Source: Leptospira ognonensis
GTDB taxonomy: Bacteria; Spirochaetota; Leptospiria; Leptospirales; Leptospiraceae
Direction of reading: 5' to 3'
DNA: 64,000 nucleotides
NCBI RefSeq assembly: GCF_004770745.1
Contig: NZ_RQGD01000035.1
Span: 1 to 64,000, forward strand
Shown: one piece after another, positions 56,228 through 64,000 of the stretch
How the letters are laid out: every line of letters starts with the position of its first letter
Position numbering within the stretch: position 1 is the first letter of the stretch
The notes under the pieces: model-generated
What the model was told of the DNA's origin: nothing
Database searches by the model: none
The model's input: the letters and a program-made list of their open reading frames with translations, nothing else
Program-made: the position numbers and the translations under genes

Positions 56228-57064
56228 ATGGGAATTAGAAAACTAAAACCAACCACCCAATCTTCTCGTTTCTACTCTGTTCTTGATTTTAAAGAAGTAA
56301 CAGAGACAGTTCCGTATAAGCCATTAACAGCTAACGTTACCTATAAAGCAGGACGTAGTGGTGATGGTCGGATCGCAGTACGCCGTAAAGGTGGAAGAAA
56401 CAAAAGGAAATTCAGAATTATCGATTTCAAAAGAAATAAAGTTGGGATTGTCGCGACTGTAAAAACAATTGAATACGATCCAAATCGTTCTGCTTTTATC
56501 GCTCTCGTCTGTTATGCAGATGGCGAATATAGATATATATTAGCTCCGCAAGGTCTTAAAGTCGGTGACAAGGTCGTGTCTGGTCCAAATGCAGAAATTA
56601 AACTTGGAAACACTCTTCCTTTAGATAAAATCCCTGCTGGAACGAACGTTCATAATATTGAATTGCACATCGGTAAAGGTGGGCAGATTGCAAGAACTGC
56701 TGGATCCTTTGCCGTCATTGCGGCTAAAGATGGGGATTATGTAAGTTTAAAACTTCCTTCTTCTGAAGTGCGCAAAATTAGAAAAGAGTGCGTAGCAACG
56801 ATTGGCGAGCTTTCAAATAAAGACCATAATTTAGTAATCATTGGTAAGGCCGGTCGAAATCGCTGGTTAGGAAAAAGACCTAAAGTCAGGGGCGTTGTTA
56901 TGAACCCTGTGGATCACCCGCTCGGTGGTGGTGAAGGTCGTACTTCCGGTGGTAGACATCCAGTAACTCCGTGGGGAAAACCAACAAAAGGTTGGAAAAC
57001 CCGCAAAACGAAGCCGTCAGACCGCTTCATTGTACAACGACGTAAGAAAAATAGAAATAGGTAG
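56228..57064 (+). CDS. rplB: 50S ribosomal protein L2
   Basis: The 278-residue protein has the N-terminal [13 protein letters not shown], central [11 protein letters not shown], and the C-terminal [20 protein letters not shown] containing the histidine linked to peptidyl transfer. Length is normal. Two-base gap after rplW. Confidence 0.98.
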   Translation: MGIRKLKPTTQSSRFYSVLDFKEVTETVPYKPLTANVTYKAGRSGDGRIAVRRKGGRNKRKFRIIDFKRNKVGIVATVKTIEYDPNRSAFIALVCYADGEYRYILAPQGLKVGDKVVSGPNAEIKLGNTLPLDKIPAGTNVHNIELHIGKGGQIARTAGSFAVIAAKDGDYVSLKLPSSEVRKIRKECVATIGELSNKDHNLVIIGKAGRNRWLGKRPKVRGVVMNPVDHPLGGGEGRTSGGRHPVTPWGKPTKGWKTRKTKPSDRFIVQRRKKNRNR

Positions 57065-57077
57065 GATCTAGGAAACC

Positions 57078-57356
57078 ATGGCTAGAAGCTTAAAGAAAGG
57101 TCCCTTTATAGACGACCACCTCATGAAGAAAATCACCAAGTTAAATTCCGAAGGGAAAAAAAACCCCTTCAAATCTTGGTCAAGAAGAAGCACAATCTAT
57201 CCTGATATGATTGGGCATACTGTTATGATTCACAATGGAAAATCCTTTGTTCCGGTTTACGTAAACGAAAACATGATTGGCCATAAACTTGGTGAATTTG
57301 CTCCCACGAGAACCTTTCGGGGTCACGGTGGGGACAAAAAAGTAACGAAGAAATAA
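57078..57356 (+). CDS. rpsS: 30S ribosomal protein S19
   Basis: The 92-residue protein begins [17 protein letters not shown] and has [38 protein letters not shown], typical S19. It sits in the head of the 30S subunit beside S13. Confidence 0.97.
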   Translation: MARSLKKGPFIDDHLMKKITKLNSEGKKNPFKSWSRRSTIYPDMIGHTVMIHNGKSFVPVYVNENMIGHKLGEFAPTRTFRGHGGDKKVTKK

Positions 57357-57365
57357 GGTAAAAAA

Positions 57366-57716
57366 ATGGAAGCCAAAGCAGTCGGTAAACATTTAAGAAT
57401 TTCTGCTCGTAAAGCAAGACTTGTTGCAGACGAAATTCGTGGTTATGATTATAAGGAAGCGATTGATATCCTTCGCTTTACAAATAAAGCGGCGAGTTCA
57501 CTCATCATCAACTTACTTAACTCGGCAGTAGCAAATGCCATTCAAATGAATGAGCAACTTGATCCTTCAAGCTTATTTGTAAAAAAGATCTACATTGATG
57601 ACGGTCCTATCATGAAACGTTATCGTCCAAGAGCACGGGGTCGTGCTTCAAGAATTCGTAAGAGACTGAGCCATATCACAGTGGTTGTATCCGAGATAGT
57701 TAAAAAGGCAAGTTAA
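57366..57716 (+). CDS. rplV: 50S ribosomal protein L22
   Basis: The 116-residue protein has [19 protein letters not shown] and the tunnel hairpin segment [20 protein letters not shown]. Length is normal for L22. It is nine bases after rpsS and three before rpsC. Confidence 0.97.
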   Translation: MEAKAVGKHLRISARKARLVADEIRGYDYKEAIDILRFTNKAASSLIINLLNSAVANAIQMNEQLDPSSLFVKKIYIDDGPIMKRYRPRARGRASRIRKRLSHITVVVSEIVKKAS

Positions 57717-57719
57717 GAT

Positions 57720-58397
57720 ATGGGTCAAAAAGTAAATCCAATTGGTCTTCGCATTGGAATCACAAGAAATTGGGATTCTATCTGGTTTTCGAAACAAGAT
57801 TATATTAAAAATCTACACGAAGACATAAAAATTCGAAGATTCCTTCAAAAGAAGTTTAAGAATGCCTCTGTCGTTAAGATCGTCATTGAAAGATTTCCTG
57901 AAAAAGTAAACATCAATCTGCACACCGCAAAACCAGGTATGGTAATCGGACAGAAAGGTCAGAACATTGAAGCAGTGAAACAAGAACTGAAGAAAATGGC
58001 TGATAAACCAATCGGCATGAACATCATTGAAGTGAAAAAGCCTGAGGTGATTGCGCAAGCAATTGCGGAAACTGTGGCACTTCAAATTGAACAAAGGATG
58101 CCATTTCGTAGGGTTATGAAAGCAGAACTGAGACGAGCGATGCGCGGTGGAGTCGAAGGTGTTAAAATCCAGATCTCCGGTAGGTTGAACGGAGCAGACA
58201 TGGCGCGAACAGAAAAGTATATGGAAGGTCGGGTACCGTTGCATACACTTCGTGCGAAAATCGATTTTGGTTTCAAGGAAGCTCTTACGACTTTTGGTCA
58301 AATCGGCGTTAAAGTTTGGACTTATACTGGTGATTATTTCCCTACAAAAGAAGAATCTGAAGAAGATAAATACGCTGTAAAACGTAGAACAAGTTAA
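57720..58397 (+). CDS. rpsC: 30S ribosomal protein S3
   Basis: The 225-residue protein begins [19 protein letters not shown], has the KH motif [18 protein letters not shown] and the [20 protein letters not shown] segment. It contributes to mRNA entry and helicase activity of the ribosome. Confidence 0.97.
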   Translation: MGQKVNPIGLRIGITRNWDSIWFSKQDYIKNLHEDIKIRRFLQKKFKNASVVKIVIERFPEKVNINLHTAKPGMVIGQKGQNIEAVKQELKKMADKPIGMNIIEVKKPEVIAQAIAETVALQIEQRMPFRRVMKAELRRAMRGGVEGVKIQISGRLNGADMARTEKYMEGRVPLHTLRAKIDFGFKEALTTFGQIGVKVWTYTGDYFPTKEESEEDKYAVKRRTS

Positions 58398-58419
58398 GAA
58401 CTGATAAAGAGAAAGTAAA

Positions 58420-58833
58420 ATGTTAGCACCTAAGCGAGTTAAATTTAGAAAACGCCAAAGAGGGCGTCTGAAAGGAAAAGACGAAAGAGGTTCTTACGTC
58501 GCTTTCGGAGAATTTGGTCTGAAAGCCTTGAGTTCAGGCAGAATTACGGCACGTCAAATTGAGGCCGCAAGGATTACCATCAACCGCCAAGTGAAACGTG
58601 GTGGAAAACTTTGGATTCGTATATTCCCTCATTTACCTATTACCAAAAAGCCTGCGGAAACCAGGATGGGTAAAGGTAAAGGTAACCCAGAATTCTGGAT
58701 CGCTGAAATACGACCAGGAAGAGTGCTATTCGAGATGGCAGGAGTAGATGAAGAGACAGCAAGAAAAGCCCTTCATTTAGCAGCCTTCAAGCTGCCAGTC
58801 GAGACCGCTTTTGTGAAAAGGAACATCCTATGA
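58420..58833 (+). CDS. rplP: 50S ribosomal protein L16
   Basis: The 137-residue protein begins with [18 protein letters not shown] and has [20 protein letters not shown] plus [11 protein letters not shown], canonical L16 near the A-site. Its stop overlaps rpmC as ATGA. Confidence 0.97.
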   Translation: MLAPKRVKFRKRQRGRLKGKDERGSYVAFGEFGLKALSSGRITARQIEAARITINRQVKRGGKLWIRIFPHLPITKKPAETRMGKGKGNPEFWIAEIRPGRVLFEMAGVDEETARKALHLAAFKLPVETAFVKRNIL

Positions 58834-59102
58834 AAGATAATTTTAGATCTTTATCTGTAGAGGAATTAAAGAAAGAGATCCAGTCTTCTTCGGAAGAAGT
58901 AAGGAAAGCAAGGTTTCAGTTCGGGGTTACGAGATCTCTTGAAAATCCACGTGTGATTCGAAATCATAAGAAGAGGATAGCACAAGGGCTCACGATCATT
59001 CGTGAAAAAGAATTAGCATCCTCTGGAAAGTTGAAACAAATCCCACCAAAAGCTGGAAAGCCAGCTGTAGCTGCGAAACCGGCTAAGGGAAAAAAGAAGT
59101 AG
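58830..59102 (+). CDS. rpmC: 50S ribosomal protein L29 with extended tail
   Basis: The first 65 or so residues are ordinary L29 ([31 protein letters not shown]). About 25 further residues form a Lys/Pro/Ala-rich tail ([17 protein letters not shown]). Typical L29 is 60-70 residues. Start overlaps rplP by four bases. Confidence 0.93.
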   Translation: MKDNFRSLSVEELKKEIQSSSEEVRKARFQFGVTRSLENPRVIRNHKKRIAQGLTIIREKELASSGKLKQIPPKAGKPAVAAKPAKGKKK

Positions 59103-59105
59103 GTT

Positions 59106-59375
59106 ATGGAAGATAAAAATACAAAAAAATCTCTAACCATTCAGGGTGTCGTAGTGAGCGATGCGATGGACAAAACGGTTGTGATTGAAGTGATCACTCG
59201 CAAGGTCCATCCTCGTTTTAAGAAAATTATGACGAAAACATCCCGTGTGAAAATCCATGACGAGAAGAATGTATGTCAGGTGGGTGACCGCGTGATTGCT
59301 GTAGAAACTCGTCCTCTCTCTAAACAAAAGCACCACAAGCTCGTGAAAGTGGTGGAAAAGGCTAAACTAGTATGA
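59106..59375 (+). CDS. rpsQ: 30S ribosomal protein S17
   Basis: The 89-residue OB-fold protein has [16 protein letters not shown] and the [19 protein letters not shown] segment, both S17 signatures. It overlaps rplN by ATGA. Confidence 0.96.
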   Translation: MEDKNTKKSLTIQGVVVSDAMDKTVVIEVITRKVHPRFKKIMTKTSRVKIHDEKNVCQVGDRVIAVETRPLSKQKHHKLVKVVEKAKLV

Positions 59376-59764
59376 TCCAACAAGAAACTATTTTACAAGT
59401 AGCCGATAATTCGGGTGTAAAAAAAGTCATGTGCGTTAAGGTGCTTGGCGGTTCGAAGAAACGTTACGCGACACTCGGCGATGAAATCATCGTGGCAGTG
59501 AAAGACGCACAACCTGCTTACGGTTTACGTGATGGTCAGGGAAAAAAAGTACACAACAAAGCAGTTCAAAGAGCAGTCGTTGTGAGAACAAAAAAAGAAG
59601 TTCGCAGAGCCGATGGGACTTACATTCGTTTCGATGACAACGCAGTTGCCATCATAGACGATAAAGGCAATCCCAAAGGGACTCGTATTTTCGGGCCTGT
59701 GGCACGTGAGCTTCGCGATAAGAAATATATGAAAATCATTTCTCTTGCTCCGGAGGTTTTATAA
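59372..59764 (+). CDS. rplN: 50S ribosomal protein L14
   Basis: The 130-residue protein begins [15 protein letters not shown] and has [15 protein letters not shown] near the end. It is slightly longer than the usual 122 residues because of a short insertion near residues 52-62. It lies at the 30S interface. rplX follows immediately. Confidence 0.97.
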   Translation: MIQQETILQVADNSGVKKVMCVKVLGGSKKRYATLGDEIIVAVKDAQPAYGLRDGQGKKVHNKAVQRAVVVRTKKEVRRADGTYIRFDDNAVAIIDDKGNPKGTRIFGPVARELRDKKYMKIISLAPEVL

Positions 59765-60148
59765 ATGGCTACTAAATTAGCATATCGTGGCTCTGAGCCA
59801 ACGAAATTTAAGAAAACCAAAATCAAAAAAGACGATGAAGTTCTTGTGATTGCCGGAAAAGAGAAAGGTAAAAAGGGGAAGGTGCTCGCGATTGATAAAA
59901 GAAAAGATCGCGTATACATTGAAGGCGTTAACAAAAGACGCAGATATGTTAGACCTACCCAAGAGAATCCGCAAGGCGGCGCTATCGAAATCGAATTCCC
60001 GATTCATCTATCGAACGTTATGTTTTCAGATCCAAAGGCTGATAACAAAGCGAAGCCAAAGAAGAAAATTAAGGCTGTACGCTTAGGGTTTTTGAAAAAA
60101 GATGGTAAAACCTTGAGAATCACACGTCCAGAAGGGAAAGAAGTTTAA
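59765..60148 (+). CDS. rplX: 50S ribosomal protein L24
   Basis: The 127-residue protein has the KOW motif [19 protein letters not shown] and [16 protein letters not shown]. It is longer than the usual 100-105 residues, with a basic N-terminal lead of about 20 residues before the KOW core. It helps initiate 50S assembly. Confidence 0.96.
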   Translation: MATKLAYRGSEPTKFKKTKIKKDDEVLVIAGKEKGKKGKVLAIDKRKDRVYIEGVNKRRRYVRPTQENPQGGAIEIEFPIHLSNVMFSDPKADNKAKPKKKIKAVRLGFLKKDGKTLRITRPEGKEV

Positions 60149-60150
60149 TC

Positions 60151-60702
60151 ATGATACCTAGGCTTAAAGAAAAATACGAGAAGGTCATCCGACCAAGCCT
60201 CCAAAAAGAGCTTGGATTCCAAAGTGTGATGCGTGTGCCAAAGTTGGAGAAAATCGTCATCAATGTTGGAATGGGCGAAGCTCATACCAACCCAAAAGCG
60301 ATGGAAGCATGTTTAGTAGAGATTGGCCAAATTACGGGTCAAAGACCAGTAAAAACCTTCGCAAAGAAGTCCATTGCTGGTTTCAAAGTGCGCGAAGGCA
60401 TGGTTCTTGGTTGTAAGGTGACTCTTCGTGGTAATTACATGTATGAGTTTCTTGACAGATTTATCAACATTGCATTACCGAGAGTAAGGGACTTTCGCGG
60501 CGTAAATCCAAAAGGATTTGATGGTCGCGGAAATTACAACCTCTCCGTAAAAGAGCAAATCATTTTCCCTGAAATCCATTTTGATAAGATCAATACGATT
60601 TATGGGATTAACATTACCTTTGTCACAAGTACAGAAGAAGACAAAGAAGCGTACGAATTATTTCAAGCTTTCGGCATGCCTTATCGTGCCGGGGGAAAAT
60701 AG
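60151..60702 (+). CDS. rplE: 50S ribosomal protein L5
   Basis: The 183-residue protein has [36 protein letters not shown] and [14 protein letters not shown], typical L5, the central protuberance protein that binds 5S rRNA and the P-site tRNA. Confidence 0.97.
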   Translation: MIPRLKEKYEKVIRPSLQKELGFQSVMRVPKLEKIVINVGMGEAHTNPKAMEACLVEIGQITGQRPVKTFAKKSIAGFKVREGMVLGCKVTLRGNYMYEFLDRFINIALPRVRDFRGVNPKGFDGRGNYNLSVKEQIIFPEIHFDKINTIYGINITFVTSTEEDKEAYELFQAFGMPYRAGGK

Positions 60703-60711
60703 GAGAGAGTC

Positions 60712-60897
60712 ATGGCGAAAAAATCGATGATGGAACGCCACGCCAAAAAGCAAAAATTCAAAGTTAGAGAGTACAATCGTTGCCCTCTCTGTGGTCGCTC
60801 ACGCGCTTATTTGCGTCGCTTTGATATGTGTCGTCTATGCTTCCGAGATCTTGCGAGCAAAGCTCAGATCCCTGGCGTAAGAAAATCCTCCTGGTAG
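60712..60897 (+). CDS. rpsN: 30S ribosomal protein S14, zinc-binding type
   Basis: The 61-residue protein has the four-cysteine zinc ribbon in [20 protein letters not shown], the short C+ (type Z) form of S14. Length is typical for that form. No zinc-independent long form is seen in the window. Confidence 0.97.
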   Translation: MAKKSMMERHAKKQKFKVREYNRCPLCGRSRAYLRRFDMCRLCFRDLASKAQIPGVRKSSW

Positions 60898-60918
60898 ATG
60901 TAGGAAAGGTTATATAGA

Positions 60919-61317
60919 ATGAGTCTTTCAGATCCTATAGCAGATATGCTGACCCGAATCCGCAATGCACAGCAAGCCAAACATGAGTTGTGTGTGATTC
61001 CGGGAAGTAAAATTAAGAAATCCATCCTTGATCTTCTCAAAGAAGAAGGTTTTGTAGATGAGATCCAAACCGTGAAAAACGGAAGTTTTGATGATTTCCA
61101 AGTGAAATTAAAATACGATACGAATAAGAAGCCAGTCATCCGTATGATTGAACGTGTTTCGACTCCTGGTCGTCGCGTTTACATACAGTCTTCCGAGATT
61201 CGCCCTTTTAGAAATAACATCGGAACGATGATTATTTCCACATCGAAGGGAGTTATGACAGGAAAACGTGCTCGTAAGCTCAGAGTAGGAGGGGAAGTTC
61301 TTTGTAAGGTATTCTAA
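60919..61317 (+). CDS. rpsH: 30S ribosomal protein S8
   Basis: The 132-residue protein begins [19 protein letters not shown] and ends with [19 protein letters not shown], canonical S8. In enterobacteria S8 represses the spc operon; the equivalent site was not identified here. Confidence 0.97.
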   Translation: MSLSDPIADMLTRIRNAQQAKHELCVIPGSKIKKSILDLLKEEGFVDEIQTVKNGSFDDFQVKLKYDTNKKPVIRMIERVSTPGRRVYIQSSEIRPFRNNIGTMIISTSKGVMTGKRARKLRVGGEVLCKVF

Positions 61318-61337
61318 CCTAACATTGGATCAACATC

Positions 61338-61877
61338 ATGTCTCGAGTCGGTAAAAGTATAATTAAACTACCTCCTAAAGTGGAAGTAAAAGCTGAATCA
61401 AATTTCATAACCATCAAAGGTCCTTTAGGCGAACTTAAGTCGCCTATCTATGAAGGTGTAGCTGCAAAGGTTGAAAACGGGGAACTCGTTTTTACAAGAA
61501 ACAGCGAGGATCAAAAGATCATTGCCCTTCATGGATTAGTTCGTTCGCTTGCGATGAACAGTGTTAAAGGTGTAACAACCGGTTGGGAAAAGAATCTCGA
61601 AATCACAGGCGTTGGGTATAGAGCACAGAAAAGAGGTAAGGACTTGGTAATGAGCCTTGGCTATTCTCATGAAGTGGTCTTCCCTGAGCCTGTAGGAATC
61701 AAGATAGATGTTCTTGATCAGCTCAAAATCAAAGTATCTGGCATTGACCGTCAACTGGTTGGTCAAGTAGCCGCAGATATTCGTTCCAAACGTCCACCTG
61801 AGCCTTACAAAGGAAAGGGTGTGAAGTATAGTGATGAATATATCCGACGAAAAGCCGGAAAAACTGGTAAGAAGTAA
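61338..61877 (+). CDS. rplF: 50S ribosomal protein L6
   Basis: The 179-residue protein has [36 protein letters not shown] and the C-terminal [20 protein letters not shown] signature. It binds near the sarcin-ricin loop. Length is standard. Confidence 0.97.
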   Translation: MSRVGKSIIKLPPKVEVKAESNFITIKGPLGELKSPIYEGVAAKVENGELVFTRNSEDQKIIALHGLVRSLAMNSVKGVTTGWEKNLEITGVGYRAQKRGKDLVMSLGYSHEVVFPEPVGIKIDVLDQLKIKVSGIDRQLVGQVAADIRSKRPPEPYKGKGVKYSDEYIRRKAGKTGKK

Positions 61878-61883
61878 GTCGCT

Positions 61884-62252
61884 ATGATCAACAAGACAGC
61901 AAAAAATTTACAAAGAGAAAGGCGCGCTGAGCGTGTTCGATATAAACTAAAGGCAACATCTGGTCGTCCTAGATTAGTTTTTAATAAATCCAATCGTTAT
62001 TTAACGGCACAAGTGATTGATGATACGAAAGGCGTGACGCTTGTTTACGCAACTACGTTAGAGAAAGATTTCCCTAAACATGAAAATTCAAAAAAAAGTA
62101 AATCTGCGGCAACTTTACTCGGCAAGGTAATTGCTGAGAAAGCAAAAAAGGCCGGAGTATTGCAAGTCGTTTTGGATCGTTCGGGTATGGTGTATCATGG
62201 TCGTATTGCTGCCTTCGCTGATTCTGCTCGCGAAGGTGGTCTGGAGTTCTAG
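61884..62252 (+). CDS. rplR: 50S ribosomal protein L18
   Basis: The 122-residue protein has the basic N-terminus ([19 protein letters not shown]) and the [24 protein letters not shown] end. It binds 5S rRNA with L5 and L25. The rpsE start follows one base after its stop. Confidence 0.97.
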   Translation: MINKTAKNLQRERRAERVRYKLKATSGRPRLVFNKSNRYLTAQVIDDTKGVTLVYATTLEKDFPKHENSKKSKSAATLLGKVIAEKAKKAGVLQVVLDRSGMVYHGRIAAFADSAREGGLEF

Positions 62253-62253
62253 G

Positions 62254-62760
62254 ATGATTTTAGAAGAAGAAACAAAAGAATTTACCGAGAAAGTAGTAAA
62301 GATCGATCGCGTAGCCAAGGTAGTGAAAGGCGGTAGAAGGTTTTCCTTTAATGCACTTTCCGTTGTTGGGGATTCGAAAGGCAAAGTTGGAATTGGATTT
62401 GGTAAAGCAAATGAAGTTCCTGATGCCATCAGAAAATCAATAGAATCTGCTAAGAAAAATTTAAAATCGATTCATTATATTGGTCATACTGTTCCGCATG
62501 ATGTGATAGGAAGTTTTAAATCAGCTCGTGTGATTTTAAAACCGGCATCACCTGGAACGGGAATCATTGCGGGAGCTTCTGTGAGATCTGTTCTCGAAAG
62601 AGCAGGAGTACAGGATGTGCTAACAAAATCATGGGGTTCCTCAAATCCGATGAACATTGTAAAAGCGACAATGGATGCCTTACAGCAACTTGAGACTCCA
62701 TCGATGGCCGTAAAACGAAGAGGTGTTACACTCAAACACTTGTTCGGACAAGATCTATAA
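62254..62760 (+). CDS. rpsE: 30S ribosomal protein S5
   Basis: The 168-residue protein has [19 protein letters not shown] (N-terminal double-stranded-RNA-binding-like domain), [19 protein letters not shown] and the C-terminal [16 protein letters not shown]. The frame is open further upstream within rplR, but ATG 62254, preceded by TCTAGG, gives the normal protein. Confidence 0.97.
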   Translation: MILEEETKEFTEKVVKIDRVAKVVKGGRRFSFNALSVVGDSKGKVGIGFGKANEVPDAIRKSIESAKKNLKSIHYIGHTVPHDVIGSFKSARVILKPASPGTGIIAGASVRSVLERAGVQDVLTKSWGSSNPMNIVKATMDALQQLETPSMAVKRRGVTLKHLFGQDL

Positions 62761-62772
62761 AAGGTAAAATAT

Positions 62773-62952
62773 ATGGAAGAAGTATTGGTCACCCAAGAAA
62801 AAAGTTCTATTGGTATCATTCCTACCCATAAGAAAACTTTGATTGCGCTTGGATTAAAAAAGAAAGGGCAATCAAGAAAGCATAAAATGAGTCCACAATT
62901 AAAGGGCATGCTACGACAAGTTGGCTACCTTCTAAAAGTGGATAAGGTATAA
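62773..62952 (+). CDS. rpmD: 50S ribosomal protein L30
   Basis: This 59-residue protein has [20 protein letters not shown] and [12 protein letters not shown], the L30 pattern of a short alpha/beta domain. It sits in the usual slot between rpsE and rplO, with 12- and 4-base gaps. Confidence 0.95.
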   Translation: MEEVLVTQEKSSIGIIPTHKKTLIALGLKKKGQSRKHKMSPQLKGMLRQVGYLLKVDKV

Positions 62953-62956
62953 TTAA

Positions 62957-63496
62957 ATGGCAGCATCAGAGAGAATTGAACGTGCCCGTGGTTTTGGAAA
63001 GAAAAGACCTAAAAAAAGTACAGCTCTTGGAAACAAGAACCTAATTCCGATTTCAAAGGGCGCAAAAACTTCCAAGAAAAGAGTGGGCCAGGGGCCTGGT
63101 TCTGGAATGGGAAAGACTTCTACGCGAGGTTCCAAAGGCCAAAGAGCAAGAGCTTCCTCGATGAAAAGAGGATTTGAAGGTGGTCAGATGCCACTTCACA
63201 AAAGGTTACCGAAAAGAGGATTTACGAATATCTTCAGCCAAGAATTCCAACCGATCAATTTGATCGCGATTGCGAAAGCTGAACTCTCTGGTGTGATTAC
63301 TCCAGAAATCCTTCGCTCCAAGAATATGATCAAATCTGCAGAAGGTTTGGTGAAACTCTTAGGAACAGGTGAGATCAAAAATGCGATTACCATTACCGTT
63401 GATGCATTTTCAACCTCTGCGAAAGCAAAAGTTGAGAAGGCAGGTGGGCAAGTTATCGTTCGTGAAAAGAAAAAAGTAGAGAAAAAAAGCACATAA
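62957..63496 (+). CDS. rplO: 50S ribosomal protein L15
   Basis: The 179-residue protein has the glycine-rich KRVGQGPGSGMGKTSTRGSK and FEGGQMPLHKRLPKRGFTN, canonical L15. It is longer than the common 145-150 residues, mainly through an N-terminal basic lead of about 25 residues and a Lys-rich end. Three-base gap to secY. Confidence 0.97.
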   Translation: MAASERIERARGFGKKRPKKSTALGNKNLIPISKGAKTSKKRVGQGPGSGMGKTSTRGSKGQRARASSMKRGFEGGQMPLHKRLPKRGFTNIFSQEFQPINLIAIAKAELSGVITPEILRSKNMIKSAEGLVKLLGTGEIKNAITITVDAFSTSAKAKVEKAGGQVIVREKKKVEKKST

Positions 63497-63499
63497 CCA

Positions 63500-64000
63500 A
63501 TGTTCCAAACAATCGCAAACATCTTTAGAATTCCAGAATTAAGATCAAAAATTTTTTTTACAATCGGGATGTTGCTTCTTTTTAGAATGGGGACGCATGT
63601 AACCATTCCGGGAATCAACAGCTTGATTGTAACGGGAATCACCGCTGATCCAAGTGAAGGTTTCCTCGGGATGGTCGATTTGTTTGCTGGTGGCGCTTTA
63701 TTAAAATTTTCCATCTTTGCACTTGGTATCATGCCATATATATCTTCTTCTATCATCATGCAGTTAGTTATGGTGCTGATTCCTTCTTTGCAAAAAATGC
63801 AAAAGGAAGGAGAGGAAGGAAGAAAAAAGATACAACAGTATACAAAGTATGGAACCCTACTTCTTTGCGCGATTCAGTCACTGGCAGTGATTCAACTTGC
63901 AAATTCTTGGTCGACAGGATCAGGAAATTCTCCTGCTAAATACCCTGGACTGATCAACCCATCCGTCGATTCCTACTTCTTACCTTTAGCCATGCTTTCG
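63500..64000 (+). CDS. secY: Preprotein translocase subunit SecY (3' end off the window)
   Basis: The first 167 codons are present: [30 protein letters not shown], the plug and second-helix region [31 protein letters not shown], and the basic loop [17 protein letters not shown]. These match the N-terminal third of SecY. The gene continues past the right edge, where the spc order predicts adk/infA/rpmJ or related genes. Confidence 0.97.
   Translation, partial: MFQTIANIFRIPELRSKIFFTIGMLLLFRMGTHVTIPGINSLIVTGITADPSEGFLGMVDLFAGGALLKFSIFALGIMPYISSSIIMQLVMVLIPSLQKMQKEGEEGRKKIQQYTKYGTLLLCAIQSLAVIQLANSWSTGSGNSPAKYPGLINPSVDSYFLPLAMLS

Overview
The window looks like the chromosome of a spirochete of the Leptospiraceae, most likely Leptospira (possibly a saprophytic or early-branching species). 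The case rests on the style of RpoB and RpoC, the asparagine at the rifampicin-pocket position otherwise known from spirochetes, a large O-antigen locus, a heptose (HldD) gene and a UbiD-type decarboxylase. The species cannot be named from sequence reading alone.

Region 1 (1 to about 20.9 kb, all + strand) is a dense O-antigen/LPS operon with many overlapping start and stop codons. In order it holds: a partial polysialyltransferase-like glycosyltransferase; two multi-pass membrane proteins; a CDP-sugar cassette (RfbF, RfbG, RfbH, a split transketolase and an NAD-dependent epimerase) predicted to make a 3,6-dideoxy and perhaps branched-chain sugar; a GtrB-like glycosyltransferase; a tandem pair of unknown membrane/winged-helix proteins; two glycosyltransferases; an RmlD-like/FnlA-like/FnlC-like cassette plus a WbuB-like transferase, predicted to make and transfer an L-configured N-acetyl-dideoxyhexosamine (L-QuiNAc type); the initiating phosphosugar transferase (WbaP/PglC fold); and a further glycosyltransferase.

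Region 2 (20.9 to 33.9 kb) continues the surface-polysaccharide theme in mixed orientation. It has two GT2 rhamnosyltransferase-like genes, a DPM1-like GT2, a Wzy/WaaL-type ligase or polymerase, three large GT-C-like membrane proteins (two of them tandem paralogues), an acyltransferase-3 O-acetylase and a DUF2183/APP1-type phosphatase-like protein. No Wzx flippase or ABC-2 exporter is visible.

Region 3 (33.9 to 38.7 kb) holds a UbiD/MqnL-like decarboxylase, HldD, an ArsR-family repressor with a palindrome upstream, a FabG-like SDR followed by a hairpin terminator, and a histidine-kinase-like ATPase-domain protein.

Region 4 (38.8 to 64 kb) is the core transcription/translation locus: tRNA-Thr(GGT), tRNA-Trp(CCA), secE, nusG, rplKAJL, an attenuator-like hairpin, rpoBC, rpsL, rpsG, a strong terminator, a divergent EF-G/TetM-like GTPase in the usual fusA position, tuf, and the complete S10-spc order from rpsJ to rplO and the start of secY, which runs off the right edge. 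The most notable items are the split-transketolase CDP-sugar cassette, the extra N-terminal domain on RfbH, the paired membrane/winged-helix proteins and the EF-G-like GTPase whose start codon abuts a terminator.
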